Assembly: GCA_900318015.1 (NCBI GenBank)
Contig: ONJB01000009.1
Span: forward strand, 1-64,000
DNA: 64,000 nucleotides
Direction: 5' to 3'
DNA from: an uncultured Bacteroidales bacterium
GTDB lineage: Bacteria; Bacteroidota; Bacteroidia; Bacteroidales; UBA932
A program made the translations under genes and the position numbers. The notes beneath the pieces were generated by a model. That model had not been told where the DNA came from and did not search any database. It was given only the letters and a program-made list of their open reading frames with translations. Positions 44,540-53,197 of the stretch are shown one piece after another (within the stretch, counting starts at the first letter, position 1; every line of letters begins with the position of its first letter).

Positions 44540-44926
44540 TTAGTATTTAAGTGTCCGTTCATCCGCGAAACTGTAGAAGCCGTCCTTCCCGATGATGATG
44601 TGATCGATCAGGTCGATTTCGAATAGGGAACAGGCGCTTTTCAGGCGCCTGGTGAATTCCATGTCCTTGAAACTGGGCAGGGGATTCCCCGAAGGATGGT
44701 TATGCAGCAGGATGACTGCCGTGGCGTTGAGGAACAGGGCGGGCTTGATTACCGTCCTGCTGTCGATGGATGTCTGTGTGAGCGTCCCTCTCGAAAGCAT
44801 TTGTTTACCTAGGCAGGAATGGCTGGCGTTGAGGAACAGGCACCAGACTTCTTCGTGGTCGAGCCCGTACATGATGTCATGAAGGACTCCTTCCGCGGAG
44901 GCGGAATTGATGATGTTTGTTTGCAT
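44540..44926 (-). CDS. RadC-like JAB/MPN-domain protein
   Basis: 128 aa from MQTNIINSASAEGVLHD; a longer open frame upstream has no matching content. JAMM metal motif: Glu in DHEEVWCLFLN, then H75-N-H77-x7-S85-x2-D88 in LLHNHPSGNPLPSFKD. It lacks the N-terminal helix-hairpin-helix of full RadC, as do the short versions common on Bacteroidota mobile elements. Function in mobile DNA unproven; probable metalloprotease-like fold. Confidence 0.9.
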   Translation of the reverse strand: MQTNIINSASAEGVLHDIMYGLDHEEVWCLFLNASHSCLGKQMLSRGTLTQTSIDSRTVIKPALFLNATAVILLHNHPSGNPLPSFKDMEFTRRLKSACSLFEIDLIDHIIIGKDGFYSFADERTLKY

Positions 44927-45041
44927 GTGCTTGGAATTAATGTAAAGACGGGCCAGACATAATCTTGATTGTCCAGCCCGTCGGGTTATGTGTATCGATA
45001 CGTGTACCTGTATGTGCCGGAGAATTCCTTCCGGCTGTGGG

Positions 45042-46814
45042 TCAGGAGTATGCTGATATGAATCGTGAAGGGACCTTACGGAAGGTATAGCCTTTCCGCT
45101 TGATGCTGGTGGCATAGGACAGGCAGAGCGATTCCTTTGCCCTGGTGCACGCAACGTACATCTTCTTCAATTCTCCGTTGATGAACTCCGCGACACCCTC
45201 CTCCGTCTTCGCAGAGCAGAAGTACGGATTCGGGAAGTTCCCTTCGCATAGCCCCATGATGTAGACATGCTCCCATTCCAGCCCTTTCGCTGAGTGTACG
45301 GTGCTCAGCGTCAGGAATCCCTTGTCCGTCGGGACCTGGCATTCCGCGTAGTCGGTCAGATAGAACTTCGCGAACCTTTCCCGGTCAGTGGCGAATGCCG
45401 CCAGATAGTCCGAAACCGAGCCATAGTCGTATGACCAGGACTGGAAGTCCATGTAGTCGGACTGGATGGAGGGGGCATCATCGTCGCTCATCATAATCTC
45501 GGACAACACCCTTGTCGCAGTCTCGCTGAATGGACAGTATGGTGCTTTCTCACGTATGGAGGAGATGATCTGCCCGAGGGGAGAAGCGAAGAATTTGGAC
45601 TTCCTGCGTTTCCCATCCTCCAGGATATCGGTGCCGGTATAGTCGGCGATCTTCCGGATGCTGTACGCATTTTCGTTGTCTATGATGCGGAGGATGTGGT
45701 TCAGGAACCGGATGTGCCGCTTGAGCTTCTTCTGCCCTCCGAGGACCTTATAGGGAATCCTTTCCAGCTGGAGCCGGGAGATGAGGGTCTCCAGGTACTT
45801 CAGGTTATTGCACAGGACTGCGCAGGAGTTCAGGTTCCCCGTATCCTTGATGGACTGGAGAACCGCGCGCGCCTCTTCTTCCTCGTTGACGGCTCTCTTG
45901 ACGTAGATGCGGCCTGCTTCCGGGCACCTTGACTGCAGGTTGAGGTTGGCGCAGTCGGTGAAGCGGAAAGTGTTCACGTAGTCTGCGATAGCCTGCCTGC
46001 ACCTGTAGGTTATCGTAAGGGATTTCACGACATGGTTGGAGTGCCGGTGCAGGAAGTCGTCCAGGTTCTTGAAGGATCCGCCGTTGAACTCGAAGATGTT
46101 CTGCCTGGAATCGCCGACGAGGAACACTTTCACCGCCGGGTTGATGGACAGCATCCTGTCTATGATGGCGTAGTGCTGCTCGGTGAGATCCTGGGCCTCG
46201 TCAAAAGCCAGGAAAGACACCTGGTCGCGCATGTAGTCGCGGAAACCGGCATCCTCGTCAAGTGCCTTGATGAAGAGGACCAGGATGTCCTGGACAGAGA
46301 TTACCTTGAATGCGGATTTGACCTCGGAAACCATCCGGATGACATCCGGTGGCAGATTGGTTTTCTTGGCACACATACAGGCGAATATCTGTTTGGCTGT
46401 GAACTTCTCACTATACTTGCGAGAGATATCCTCAGCCAACTCCATGAGTTCATCATCATCGAGGATACTCCGGTCGAAGGTGTCCGAATACTGCTTGAGC
46501 ATCCGGTAGCAGAATGAATGTATCGTACCGCTGAAGAGCGAGTATTCCTTGGAGATCCCGAACCTCGTCAGTTTCTCCTTGAACCGTACCCCGATCAGTC
46601 TCGCCGCCGAATTCGTGTACGAAAGTGCGACGATCTTCTCCGGCTGCTCGGAATTCTGGATGATGTCGACCAGCTTGCTCGTAAGGAGCATGGTCTTTCC
46701 CGTACCGGGCCCAGCATTGACATAGACGATGTCCGACTTGCAGAGCACGGCATCCCGCTGCTGCTCATTCAGCCCAGCGAGATAGGATGCTTGGATTTGT
46801 TGTTGATTGTACAT
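45042..46814 (-). CDS. UvrD/Rep-family superfamily 1 DNA helicase
   Basis: 590 aa, ATP-dependent 3'-5' helicase. Q motif LNEQQRDAV, Walker A AGPGTGKTML (residues 34-43), Walker B SFLAFDEAQDLTEQHY, motif III FLVGDSRQNIFEFNGG, motif V STVHSAKGLEWEHVYIMGL, motif VI YVACTRAKESLCLSY. All helicase motifs are intact. It sits between the RadC-like and DUF3871 genes, consistent with a role in replication or recombination of the element. Confidence 0.95.
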   Translation of the reverse strand: MYNQQQIQASYLAGLNEQQRDAVLCKSDIVYVNAGPGTGKTMLLTSKLVDIIQNSEQPEKIVALSYTNSAARLIGVRFKEKLTRFGISKEYSLFSGTIHSFCYRMLKQYSDTFDRSILDDDELMELAEDISRKYSEKFTAKQIFACMCAKKTNLPPDVIRMVSEVKSAFKVISVQDILVLFIKALDEDAGFRDYMRDQVSFLAFDEAQDLTEQHYAIIDRMLSINPAVKVFLVGDSRQNIFEFNGGSFKNLDDFLHRHSNHVVKSLTITYRCRQAIADYVNTFRFTDCANLNLQSRCPEAGRIYVKRAVNEEEEARAVLQSIKDTGNLNSCAVLCNNLKYLETLISRLQLERIPYKVLGGQKKLKRHIRFLNHILRIIDNENAYSIRKIADYTGTDILEDGKRRKSKFFASPLGQIISSIREKAPYCPFSETATRVLSEIMMSDDDAPSIQSDYMDFQSWSYDYGSVSDYLAAFATDRERFAKFYLTDYAECQVPTDKGFLTLSTVHSAKGLEWEHVYIMGLCEGNFPNPYFCSAKTEEGVAEFINGELKKMYVACTRAKESLCLSYATSIKRKGYTFRKVPSRFISAYS

Positions 46815-46889
46815 ATCTTTGTCTTGGTTTAAGTTTGAAGATGCCCCCTTCCGTAGCTAGCATGTTGGAAGAGGGCTTCTTTCTTTGTC

Positions 46890-47924
46890 TTAGCAGAGGA
46901 ACCAACGGTATTCCGTATCTCCATGCAGTGCACGAGCCAACCCGGTAATCACCTTCGTGGCGTTGTCGGCACGGTCCAGGAAGTTGTCGATGTACGACGA
47001 TTTGTTCGCCCCCGTGAACAGGTTAAATACCCGCCAGAGGTCGATCGACCCATCTTCTGACTTGCAGAAGTCTCCATCACGGTAGTACGCGTTGGCGACT
47101 AGCCCGATCTGCGTATCCGTGAGGAGCAGTTCGGGTAAGGCCTTCCTCTCAGCAGTGGGCAGATACTGATACAGCCGGCACTTCCCGAGGAACTGTGCGA
47201 ACTGTGATTCCGTCATCCGGCATCCCTGGAAGGCTTCCATGAGCTTGAGGTGCTTCGTCATGTCGTAGCTGCGGAACAGCTCGACTGCGGAAGATAGCAG
47301 CGCGGCGGCTTCCATGACCCGGATGGATGCCTTGTATCCGTCGGTGGATACGCAGAGGTTGCAGCATACCATGTTCTTGAACCCGATGAACAACTTGAAC
47401 TTCTCTGGAGACTTGCGGGCAAACAAATTCTGCTCGTTATAGGCCCGGACCCCACCGATGGTCAGGTTCAACCTGCAACCGTTGATGTCCTGGAAGATTG
47501 TCGGGACATCGAAGCAGAACATCATCCTCTCGTAATAGATGGTCCTGTCGCTCTCAAGGAGCTGTGAGACCGGCTTGTGTATCGCTTCAGGGATTCGTCC
47601 TTTGATCATATGCGATACACGGATCGCCGGGTCGGAGATTTCCTCATGGGGGAAGACCTCCTTCGCGGCATCCATCACTGCTTCGATGAAGCTTTGATGG
47701 CTGATTGTCAGTTCATTGTCCTTGGCGAATACCGGGACGATGCAGTCATCCTTCAGATGGCACATCTCGACCTCTGAAGTATTGGCCTCGATGAACGGGA
47801 GATTGGCAGGAGCCTTCTGTTGCTTCTGCTCGGTCTGGAAGATAGGCAGGACCGTCACCTCGTGACTGGTCTGAAGGGCAGGGACACACTTGGGCGCTAC
47901 TGCCGGAACGAATACGGATTCCAT
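46890..47924 (-). CDS. DUF3871 protein
   Basis: 344 aa. Family blocks: IVPVFAKDNELTISHQSFIE, IRVSHMIKGRIPEAIHKPVSQLLESDRTIYYERMMF, and the strongly conserved C-terminal WRVFNLFTGANKSSYIDNFLDRADNA. DUF3871 is found on Bacteroidota mobile elements near SSB and annealing proteins; biochemical role unknown. Placed between the annealing protein and the helicase. Confidence 0.9.
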   Translation of the reverse strand: MESVFVPAVAPKCVPALQTSHEVTVLPIFQTEQKQQKAPANLPFIEANTSEVEMCHLKDDCIVPVFAKDNELTISHQSFIEAVMDAAKEVFPHEEISDPAIRVSHMIKGRIPEAIHKPVSQLLESDRTIYYERMMFCFDVPTIFQDINGCRLNLTIGGVRAYNEQNLFARKSPEKFKLFIGFKNMVCCNLCVSTDGYKASIRVMEAAALLSSAVELFRSYDMTKHLKLMEAFQGCRMTESQFAQFLGKCRLYQYLPTAERKALPELLLTDTQIGLVANAYYRDGDFCKSEDGSIDLWRVFNLFTGANKSSYIDNFLDRADNATKVITGLARALHGDTEYRWFLC

Positions 47925-47945
47925 TGTCTGATAGTATTTAGTGGT

Positions 47946-48521
47946 TTATTGATGTTGTTGTTGACCGGCGAAGTACTGGCTTCTGGCTTGTCTCCAGCCC
48001 TGCTGCACCGGCTGTTGCGCCGGGACCTGCTGCTGGGGTTGGGAGTACTGTGCCGGTTGCTGCACATGCTGCTGAGGATACTGGGCGGGCTGTTGCTGAC
48101 CATACTGAGGTTGCTGCCGGTCAGGAAGATCCTCACCGGCGTAGAGGGAGAGACCGAGTCCGTGGCGGGCACAAGCTTTCGTCAGGCTCCGCTGGATGGC
48201 CTTGTTGACATCCGTGCTGCGGACACTCTCCAGAGGGATGGACTGGAACCGCTGGTCCATCACCGGCAGATACTCGATGTGCTCAAGCCCTTGGACCGTG
48301 ACGCCGGTCTTCACCCAGGCGGTCCGCCCATCGGTGAAGTAGTTCCATCCTTCCGCGTTCTCGTAGATGGTGTACGTGGCGTCGGGGAAGTGCGACTTCA
48401 CGATCCTCCATGCCCATGCCCAGGAGATGTAGGACAGGTTGCCCTTCCGCTCCGTGTACTGACTGCAGTTAACTGCATCCAGCGTCTTGAAGACGCTGCT
48501 CACTTGGTTGTTTGTTTCCAT
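47946..48521 (-). CDS. DUF1071/Sak-like single-strand annealing protein
   Basis: 191 aa. N-terminal DUF1071 core (FKTLDAVNCSQYTERKGNLSYISWAWAWRIVKSHFPDATY, then VNKAIQRSLTKACARHGLGLSLY), the Rad52-superfamily recombinase type seen in phages and elements. Residues about 130-191 are a Gln/Pro-rich tail (QQPQYGQQQPAQYPQQ). Anneals complementary ssDNA, likely with the SSB encoded downstream. First gene of the minus-strand module. Confidence 0.88.
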   Translation of the reverse strand: METNNQVSSVFKTLDAVNCSQYTERKGNLSYISWAWAWRIVKSHFPDATYTIYENAEGWNYFTDGRTAWVKTGVTVQGLEHIEYLPVMDQRFQSIPLESVRSTDVNKAIQRSLTKACARHGLGLSLYAGEDLPDRQQPQYGQQQPAQYPQQHVQQPAQYSQPQQQVPAQQPVQQGWRQARSQYFAGQQQHQ

Positions 48522-48559
48522 AAACGTTTGAATTTGAAAGATTACAGGCGGGGACTATT

Positions 48560-48584
48560 CCCCACCTAAGCATTGCAGGTGGGG
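48560..48584. other. Strong hairpin between divergent genes
   Basis: Arms CCCCACCT and AGGTGGGG with a 9-nt loop, about 40 nt upstream of the annealing-protein ATG and 100 nt before the lipoprotein promoter. No T-run on either side, so a leader structure or protein site is as likely as a terminator. Confidence 0.6.
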
Positions 48585-48660
48585 GTAAGTCGGGTGTACA
48601 TCCTGCGTGAACAGGTATTCGGGATGTTGTGGAAGATCTTAGATGGAGAATGCTCGAGGA

Positions 48661-48692
48661 TTTGTTAAATGCGAGGAGAAAAAGTAATTTTG
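48661..48692 (+). promoter_or_regulatory. Promoter of the InlB-repeat lipoprotein
   Basis: TTTG (48661-48664), 20 nt, TAATTTTG (48685-48692), 17 nt before the ATG: exact consensus. Confidence 0.85.
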
Positions 48693-48709
48693 TGTAAAAC
48701 TAACCCGAC

Positions 48710-51235
48710 ATGAAGAAGCTGATAGCCTCGATTGCGATAATTGCCGTCATTATCGTTTCCTGCAAACAGGAGGTCAACTATACCATTTCCACAAAGGTTC
48801 AGCCCGAGGAAGGAGGTTCTATCGTCATGACACCATCCTCAGGATCCGTACTGGAAGGGACATCCGTTTCATTTACGGCAAATCCAAGTGGAGAATACGT
48901 TTTCGCCGGCTGGAGTGGTAGCATCTCTGGGACGGAGAATCCCAAGACGGTTACGGTCACTTCAGATATGAGTGTCGTGGCCAACTTCACGCTCAAGACC
49001 TATCCATTGACCTTGTCAGTTGAAGGGGAGGGGACTGTCGCTGAGCGGATGATTTCGACGAAAACCGAATATGGCTCCGGAACGGTTGTAGAGCTCACTG
49101 CCAAGCCTTCTGACCATTGGTTATTCGACCATTGGGAAGGAGACTTGAATGGCAACACGAATCCTGTTCAGATTACTGTCTCTTCACCCAAGTCGGTAAA
49201 GGCCGTTTTCGTCAAGAAGATGTACGATCTGACAGTAAATGTCGAGGGAGAAGGAGCCGTGTCTGAGACCGTAAAAGAAACAAGGTCTGGCTCTTACCAA
49301 GAAGGAACTGTCGTGGAATTGACCGCAACACCTGCCACGGGTTGGTCATTTGATCATTGGGAAGGAGATTTGACCAGTACAGACAATCCTGCTCAAATTA
49401 CCATTTCCTCAGCAAAGTCGGTCAAGGCAATCTTCACCAAGAACAAATATGCATATAACCTCAAGATTGTAGGTCCTGGTGTGGTGGATGAATACTTGCT
49501 CCTTAAAACAAGGGCCGATTTCGATTATGGAACAAAAATCCTTCTAAAAGCCATTCCCTCTGAAGGAGCAGTATTTAAAGGATGGAGTGGGGCTTATTCT
49601 GGAACAGAAGAGGAGATTACAGTGAGTATTGATGAGACGAAGGACTTGGTGGCGACATTTGAGAAAGAGGTTTTTATTTATCCGCTCCCAGATTTGATGC
49701 AACCTTCTGTCAAGTTGAAGTATCTGTGCCCGGGACAGGACTTCAAAAGTTTTTCATTTCATGCGAATGGCTTTCATTTGTTTGATTATAACAGGGATGG
49801 CTTCATGGATGTTCTTGTTTATGATGATGATTGGAGCGAAGATGCAATTCATAATCCGATACGATTCTACTTAGGCACGTCAGATGGTTATTTCATAAAG
49901 GATTCCCAAAACTATGGGAGCGTATTAGGAAACAATCCTAGAAAGACAATCACTGGGGATTATAATGGAGACGGATTACCCGACTTTTTTTTGGCTTCGC
50001 ATGGATATGACGCGCCTCCATTCCCAGGTGCTTATCCAGTTGTCCTTCTCAGCCAAATGGATGGTAGTTTTAGAGAGGTTGAATATATGGATTATGTATC
50101 TTTTTACCACGGTGCGGCGAGTGCTGACTATGATAACGATGGGGATTTGGATGTGGTTCTTGTCGATGGCGGCTATGGTAAGGAGATGGTTTTGGTAAAT
50201 GCTGGGGATGGGGGCTTTACTGCTCATCATGAATTAGTAAACCATGACCTTCTTAAGGGCTTCTATACAGCTGAATTAATAGATATAGATAAAGATGGTT
50301 TTATTGATTTGCTTGCAGGTCTTAATGATGTAGACGGGACGTCGATTGTTCCATTTGAGAATGATTATAACAATATGTCAGTTGTGTTCTGGGGTAATGG
50401 CGCGGATTATAATGGATCCTACACGCGGTTACCCAAGACCGGGCATAAAGGAATGGGATTGGTCCTTGATTATGTTTTCTATGATGTTGATGGAGATGGG
50501 AGAGATGAGATTATTATAGCTCGTACTGGAGACCCTGTATTTGGGAAGAACTATGAAGGGTGGGCCATTCAAGTCGTTAAAAGCATAGGGCGTTCTTTTA
50601 TCGATATAACTGATTCTGTGATTCGATTTGAGGATTCTTGTGATTATGATGATCAAACCATCACATGGATTAATTTCGAGGAATATAAAGGTAAAACCTA
50701 TCTCGTTGGGCGTAAACAAGTGAATGCCGAATTACTTTTCGAATTATCGGGCGGGAAGCTACTTAAGGTAGAGAAGGCAGAAGTGACAGTATTGCATCCA
50801 AAGAACGGATTCGTTCTGGAAAGCCAAGAGATTACTTACTTTGGATGGAAGCAGTGGGATGGAAGCTTCTTTTTGTTTAATGATTCTTTGGAGAATGGGG
50901 CAGACCTGTCGTATCTGAAAGATAATGGCTTTGCACTGGAATTCTTTATTAGAAACGAGGATCCGTCTCTGACAATAGACATCAAATTTGAGTCATTCAT
51001 AGACCATGATACATGGAAACTCGCGACGTTTTTTTATGGATACATTGCTGATGAGCATCCGACGGATGGAAAATGGGAAAAAGTAGTCGTTCCATTAAAT
51101 AATCTTGATGATTGGACCGACCATTCGACGAACTATTGGTCGATAATGAATCACGTCCATTTCCAGATTTCATCCACCGGAGGCCTACCATTCAGTCTCA
51201 AAGATATCCGAATCCGTAAGGTTTTACCGGAATAA
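48710..51235 (+). CDS. Lipoprotein with InlB-type repeats and FG-GAP/VCBS-like repeats
   Basis: 841 aa; lipobox at IAVIIVSC (Cys18). Four divergent InlB-B/SHIRT-type repeats at about 20-325, each with a G(W)WSGS or FDHWEGDL core and a closing VKAVF strand; then a beta-propeller-like region (about 345-640) with Ca-binding-style loops DYNRDGFMD, DYNGDGLPD, DYDNDGDLD, DIDKDGFID, DVDGDGRDE; and a C-terminal jelly-roll-like part (from about 700). Surface adhesin or ligand-binding protein by analogy. Has its own promoter and terminator, so it is an independent cargo gene. Confidence 0.86.
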   Translation: MKKLIASIAIIAVIIVSCKQEVNYTISTKVQPEEGGSIVMTPSSGSVLEGTSVSFTANPSGEYVFAGWSGSISGTENPKTVTVTSDMSVVANFTLKTYPLTLSVEGEGTVAERMISTKTEYGSGTVVELTAKPSDHWLFDHWEGDLNGNTNPVQITVSSPKSVKAVFVKKMYDLTVNVEGEGAVSETVKETRSGSYQEGTVVELTATPATGWSFDHWEGDLTSTDNPAQITISSAKSVKAIFTKNKYAYNLKIVGPGVVDEYLLLKTRADFDYGTKILLKAIPSEGAVFKGWSGAYSGTEEEITVSIDETKDLVATFEKEVFIYPLPDLMQPSVKLKYLCPGQDFKSFSFHANGFHLFDYNRDGFMDVLVYDDDWSEDAIHNPIRFYLGTSDGYFIKDSQNYGSVLGNNPRKTITGDYNGDGLPDFFLASHGYDAPPFPGAYPVVLLSQMDGSFREVEYMDYVSFYHGAASADYDNDGDLDVVLVDGGYGKEMVLVNAGDGGFTAHHELVNHDLLKGFYTAELIDIDKDGFIDLLAGLNDVDGTSIVPFENDYNNMSVVFWGNGADYNGSYTRLPKTGHKGMGLVLDYVFYDVDGDGRDEIIIARTGDPVFGKNYEGWAIQVVKSIGRSFIDITDSVIRFEDSCDYDDQTITWINFEEYKGKTYLVGRKQVNAELLFELSGGKLLKVEKAEVTVLHPKNGFVLESQEITYFGWKQWDGSFFLFNDSLENGADLSYLKDNGFALEFFIRNEDPSLTIDIKFESFIDHDTWKLATFFYGYIADEHPTDGKWEKVVVPLNNLDDWTDHSTNYWSIMNHVHFQISSTGGLPFSLKDIRIRKVLPE

Positions 51236-51276
51236 GATACAGCATTATTCTCCCGATTGATCTATACCTCATTATT

Positions 51277-51302
51277 GCGCTCACTTCGGTGGGCGTTTTT
51301 TT
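51277..51302 (+). terminator. Terminator of the InlB-repeat lipoprotein
   Basis: GCTCAC-TTCG-GTGGGC stem with a T-run of seven, 40 nt after the stop. Between it and 51655 I see no further gene. Confidence 0.85.
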
Positions 51303-51654
51303 GCCCATAACAACCATTGGGAGCAACGATGTCACCAAATGGATATCCGCCTGAATGTAAGCAGGGGATGAGATTCTGCCGGGAGCACAAAGAAGAGAAA
51401 AATAACTGTTTTATTAACAAACACTTATGTCCGGACACAACAATCGCATTTTCATCTTGTAAGGACTTCAATTATCTCCGTAATTCCGGCTGGTTTTTTA
51501 GCGTTCTTTGCATTGTGAATCTTGCCTGAAGCGGATTTGCAATGACATAGGATAATAACGAAAACCGTCCTTGTACGCGCTTCAGGATCTACGAGAGTAG
51601 ATGCGTACTCGGAAGGTTTTCTTTTTGTTATGCCGAGGTGTTCGGAGCAAGAAT

Positions 51655-52428
51655 ATGAGTAAGATGAACCGTCTGAGCAGAAGACTCTTTCAATATGTAA
51701 TTGGTGATAGGAAGAGACGCCGGGCAGTTGCTTTTGCCATCCTGATGAAGAATCGTAAGCCAGCATCTGTTGTGAAGGATTGGTCGTATAAAGGACTGGC
51801 AAGAGTCTCTGGATTGGCTCCGGGAACATGTAGAACATATGTCCATATTCTGCTTGAAATGGACTTGGTTCATATGTCCACGTACTGCGGCCATACATAT
51901 TTGGTTTTTAATAAACTTAAGGCGCAAAAGAAAAAGAATAGAGGAAAAGCTGGTTATCACACACCGAAGCACAAGGATATTGACCTTGGCAATTATGACG
52001 CGACTTCCGTCAAAACGATTGAAATGACGCTGAAAGCATTGTCGATAGTAGAAAGCCAACGTCAAAAAGACTACGCGCAGCAGTGCATTAGTGCAAAACA
52101 GAATCCGCGGAACCTTCAAGAATACAAGAAGGCCGAGAAGATCTGCCGTGCACGTGGCTGGGATAGTTCTTTTGTTGACAATGGTATTTCATACAATCGC
52201 ATTCGCCGTCAGTTGAATTGCTCTCCGAATACGGTAAGCGCTACGATTCAGTACGGAGAGAAAAACGGATTGTTCACCGTTACCCGCTGCGAACCCGAAC
52301 TTGTTTACCATTGCCCTGGTCAAGCAAAAGAAGCTGTCCAATACTTGGACATTTCGTATTCATGGTGTACGGACGACAACGTCTACTATCAGCCGGCGAA
52401 CAAATTCAGTCTGACCATCTCAGAGTAA
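51655..52428 (+). CDS. Putative DNA-binding protein with two helix-turn-helix segments
   Basis: 257 aa from MSKMNRLSRRLFQYVIGD; an in-frame ATG at 51601 would add 18 unconvincing residues. Two HTH-like segments: WSYKGLARVSGLAPGTCRTYVHILLEMDLV (about 40-70) and ISYNRIRRQLNCSPNTVSATIQYGEKNGLF (about 177-207), both followed by a wing-like strand. Basic overall. Could be the element's replication initiator or a regulator; I do not recognise a named family. Confidence 0.68.
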   Translation: MSKMNRLSRRLFQYVIGDRKRRRAVAFAILMKNRKPASVVKDWSYKGLARVSGLAPGTCRTYVHILLEMDLVHMSTYCGHTYLVFNKLKAQKKKNRGKAGYHTPKHKDIDLGNYDATSVKTIEMTLKALSIVESQRQKDYAQQCISAKQNPRNLQEYKKAEKICRARGWDSSFVDNGISYNRIRRQLNCSPNTVSATIQYGEKNGLFTVTRCEPELVYHCPGQAKEAVQYLDISYSWCTDDNVYYQPANKFSLTISE

Positions 52429-52915
52429 TCCTCCCTCCCCCTCCCTCTCCCTTCCCTTGGGAGATGCACACTATTACACTATTATTTTTGATCCCTTATA
52501 TCTGGAAGAATGAGTTGAGAAATAATTAAAAACATGACCGCTCGCGGTATTTATGTCGAGGCAATTGGATGTTATATTTGTTTACATAATAGTAAATGAT
52601 TTGGTTGCGCTTATTTCAGCTTGTATCAGTCAGTTACAGGCTTCGGCTTTATCTGTTAATAAAAAGACAACTGGCTAGGACGAAGTAGCGGTTCCATTGC
52701 GAAGTTTCAAGAATTCGATGCCTGTGGAAGTACGGTCGCGCATGAACAAATAAGAACAAAAACGCCAAGTATGCCATTTCGAACCGTGATGAAAGATGAA
52801 GCAGCCGTCGATTACAGTTGCATAATACAAAGTCCTTTCGGCAGCCCAACATGACCATTTATAGCCGTAAAACCGCGCAAAAAGGTTACTATCTTGCGTA
52901 ATAAAACAAAGAAAT
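52429..52915. other. Non-coding region between the HTH gene and the small ORF
   Basis: 487 nt. A pyrimidine-rich run follows the HTH stop (52429-52460), and TATATTTG at 52573-52580 could be a -7 box on the plus strand, 335 nt before the next gene. No convincing gene or hairpin found; small ORFs lack recognisable content. Confidence 0.5.
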
Positions 52916-53167
52916 ATGATGTACGATTTTATGGCTGGCGGACTGCTTCAATCTCCAGATTCAAAAGAGAAAACTTTCCTAGTCGATTCCAAGATTAACT
53001 TTGATTCCGCATCTTCTTTCGTAAAGGGTTCGCCCAAAAAGAGCTTACCTGGTGAGGCCTGGGCTCGTTGGCGAGATGACAACGGTCCAATAGGACGGGC
53101 GATTAGAGAGAATAAGATGGAACTTGTACGGGCAGCGATAACACAAGTTAAGAGAAGTAAACGATGA
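52916..53167 (+). CDS. Small basic protein of unknown function
   Basis: 83 aa, begins MMYDFMAGGLLQSPDSKEKT and is basic at its end (RAAITQVKRSKR), with one predicted helix (PIGRAIRENKMELVRAAI). Lies 30 nt from, and convergent with, the integrase. A recombination directionality factor would fit the position and size, but no winged-helix or HTH motif is clear, so this stays open. Confidence 0.55.
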   Translation: MMYDFMAGGLLQSPDSKEKTFLVDSKINFDSASSFVKGSPKKSLPGEAWARWRDDNGPIGRAIRENKMELVRAAITQVKRSKR

Positions 53168-53197
53168 CGATTGACTGGAATAATGAACCCAATTCCG

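Noticed and set aside
51317..51529. 70-aa plus-strand frame after the lipoprotein terminator
   Set aside because: No motif and no promoter; not supported as a gene.
52649..52858. 69-aa minus-strand frame
   Set aside because: Cys/Phe-rich with no motif and no promoter; composition of random AT-rich DNA.
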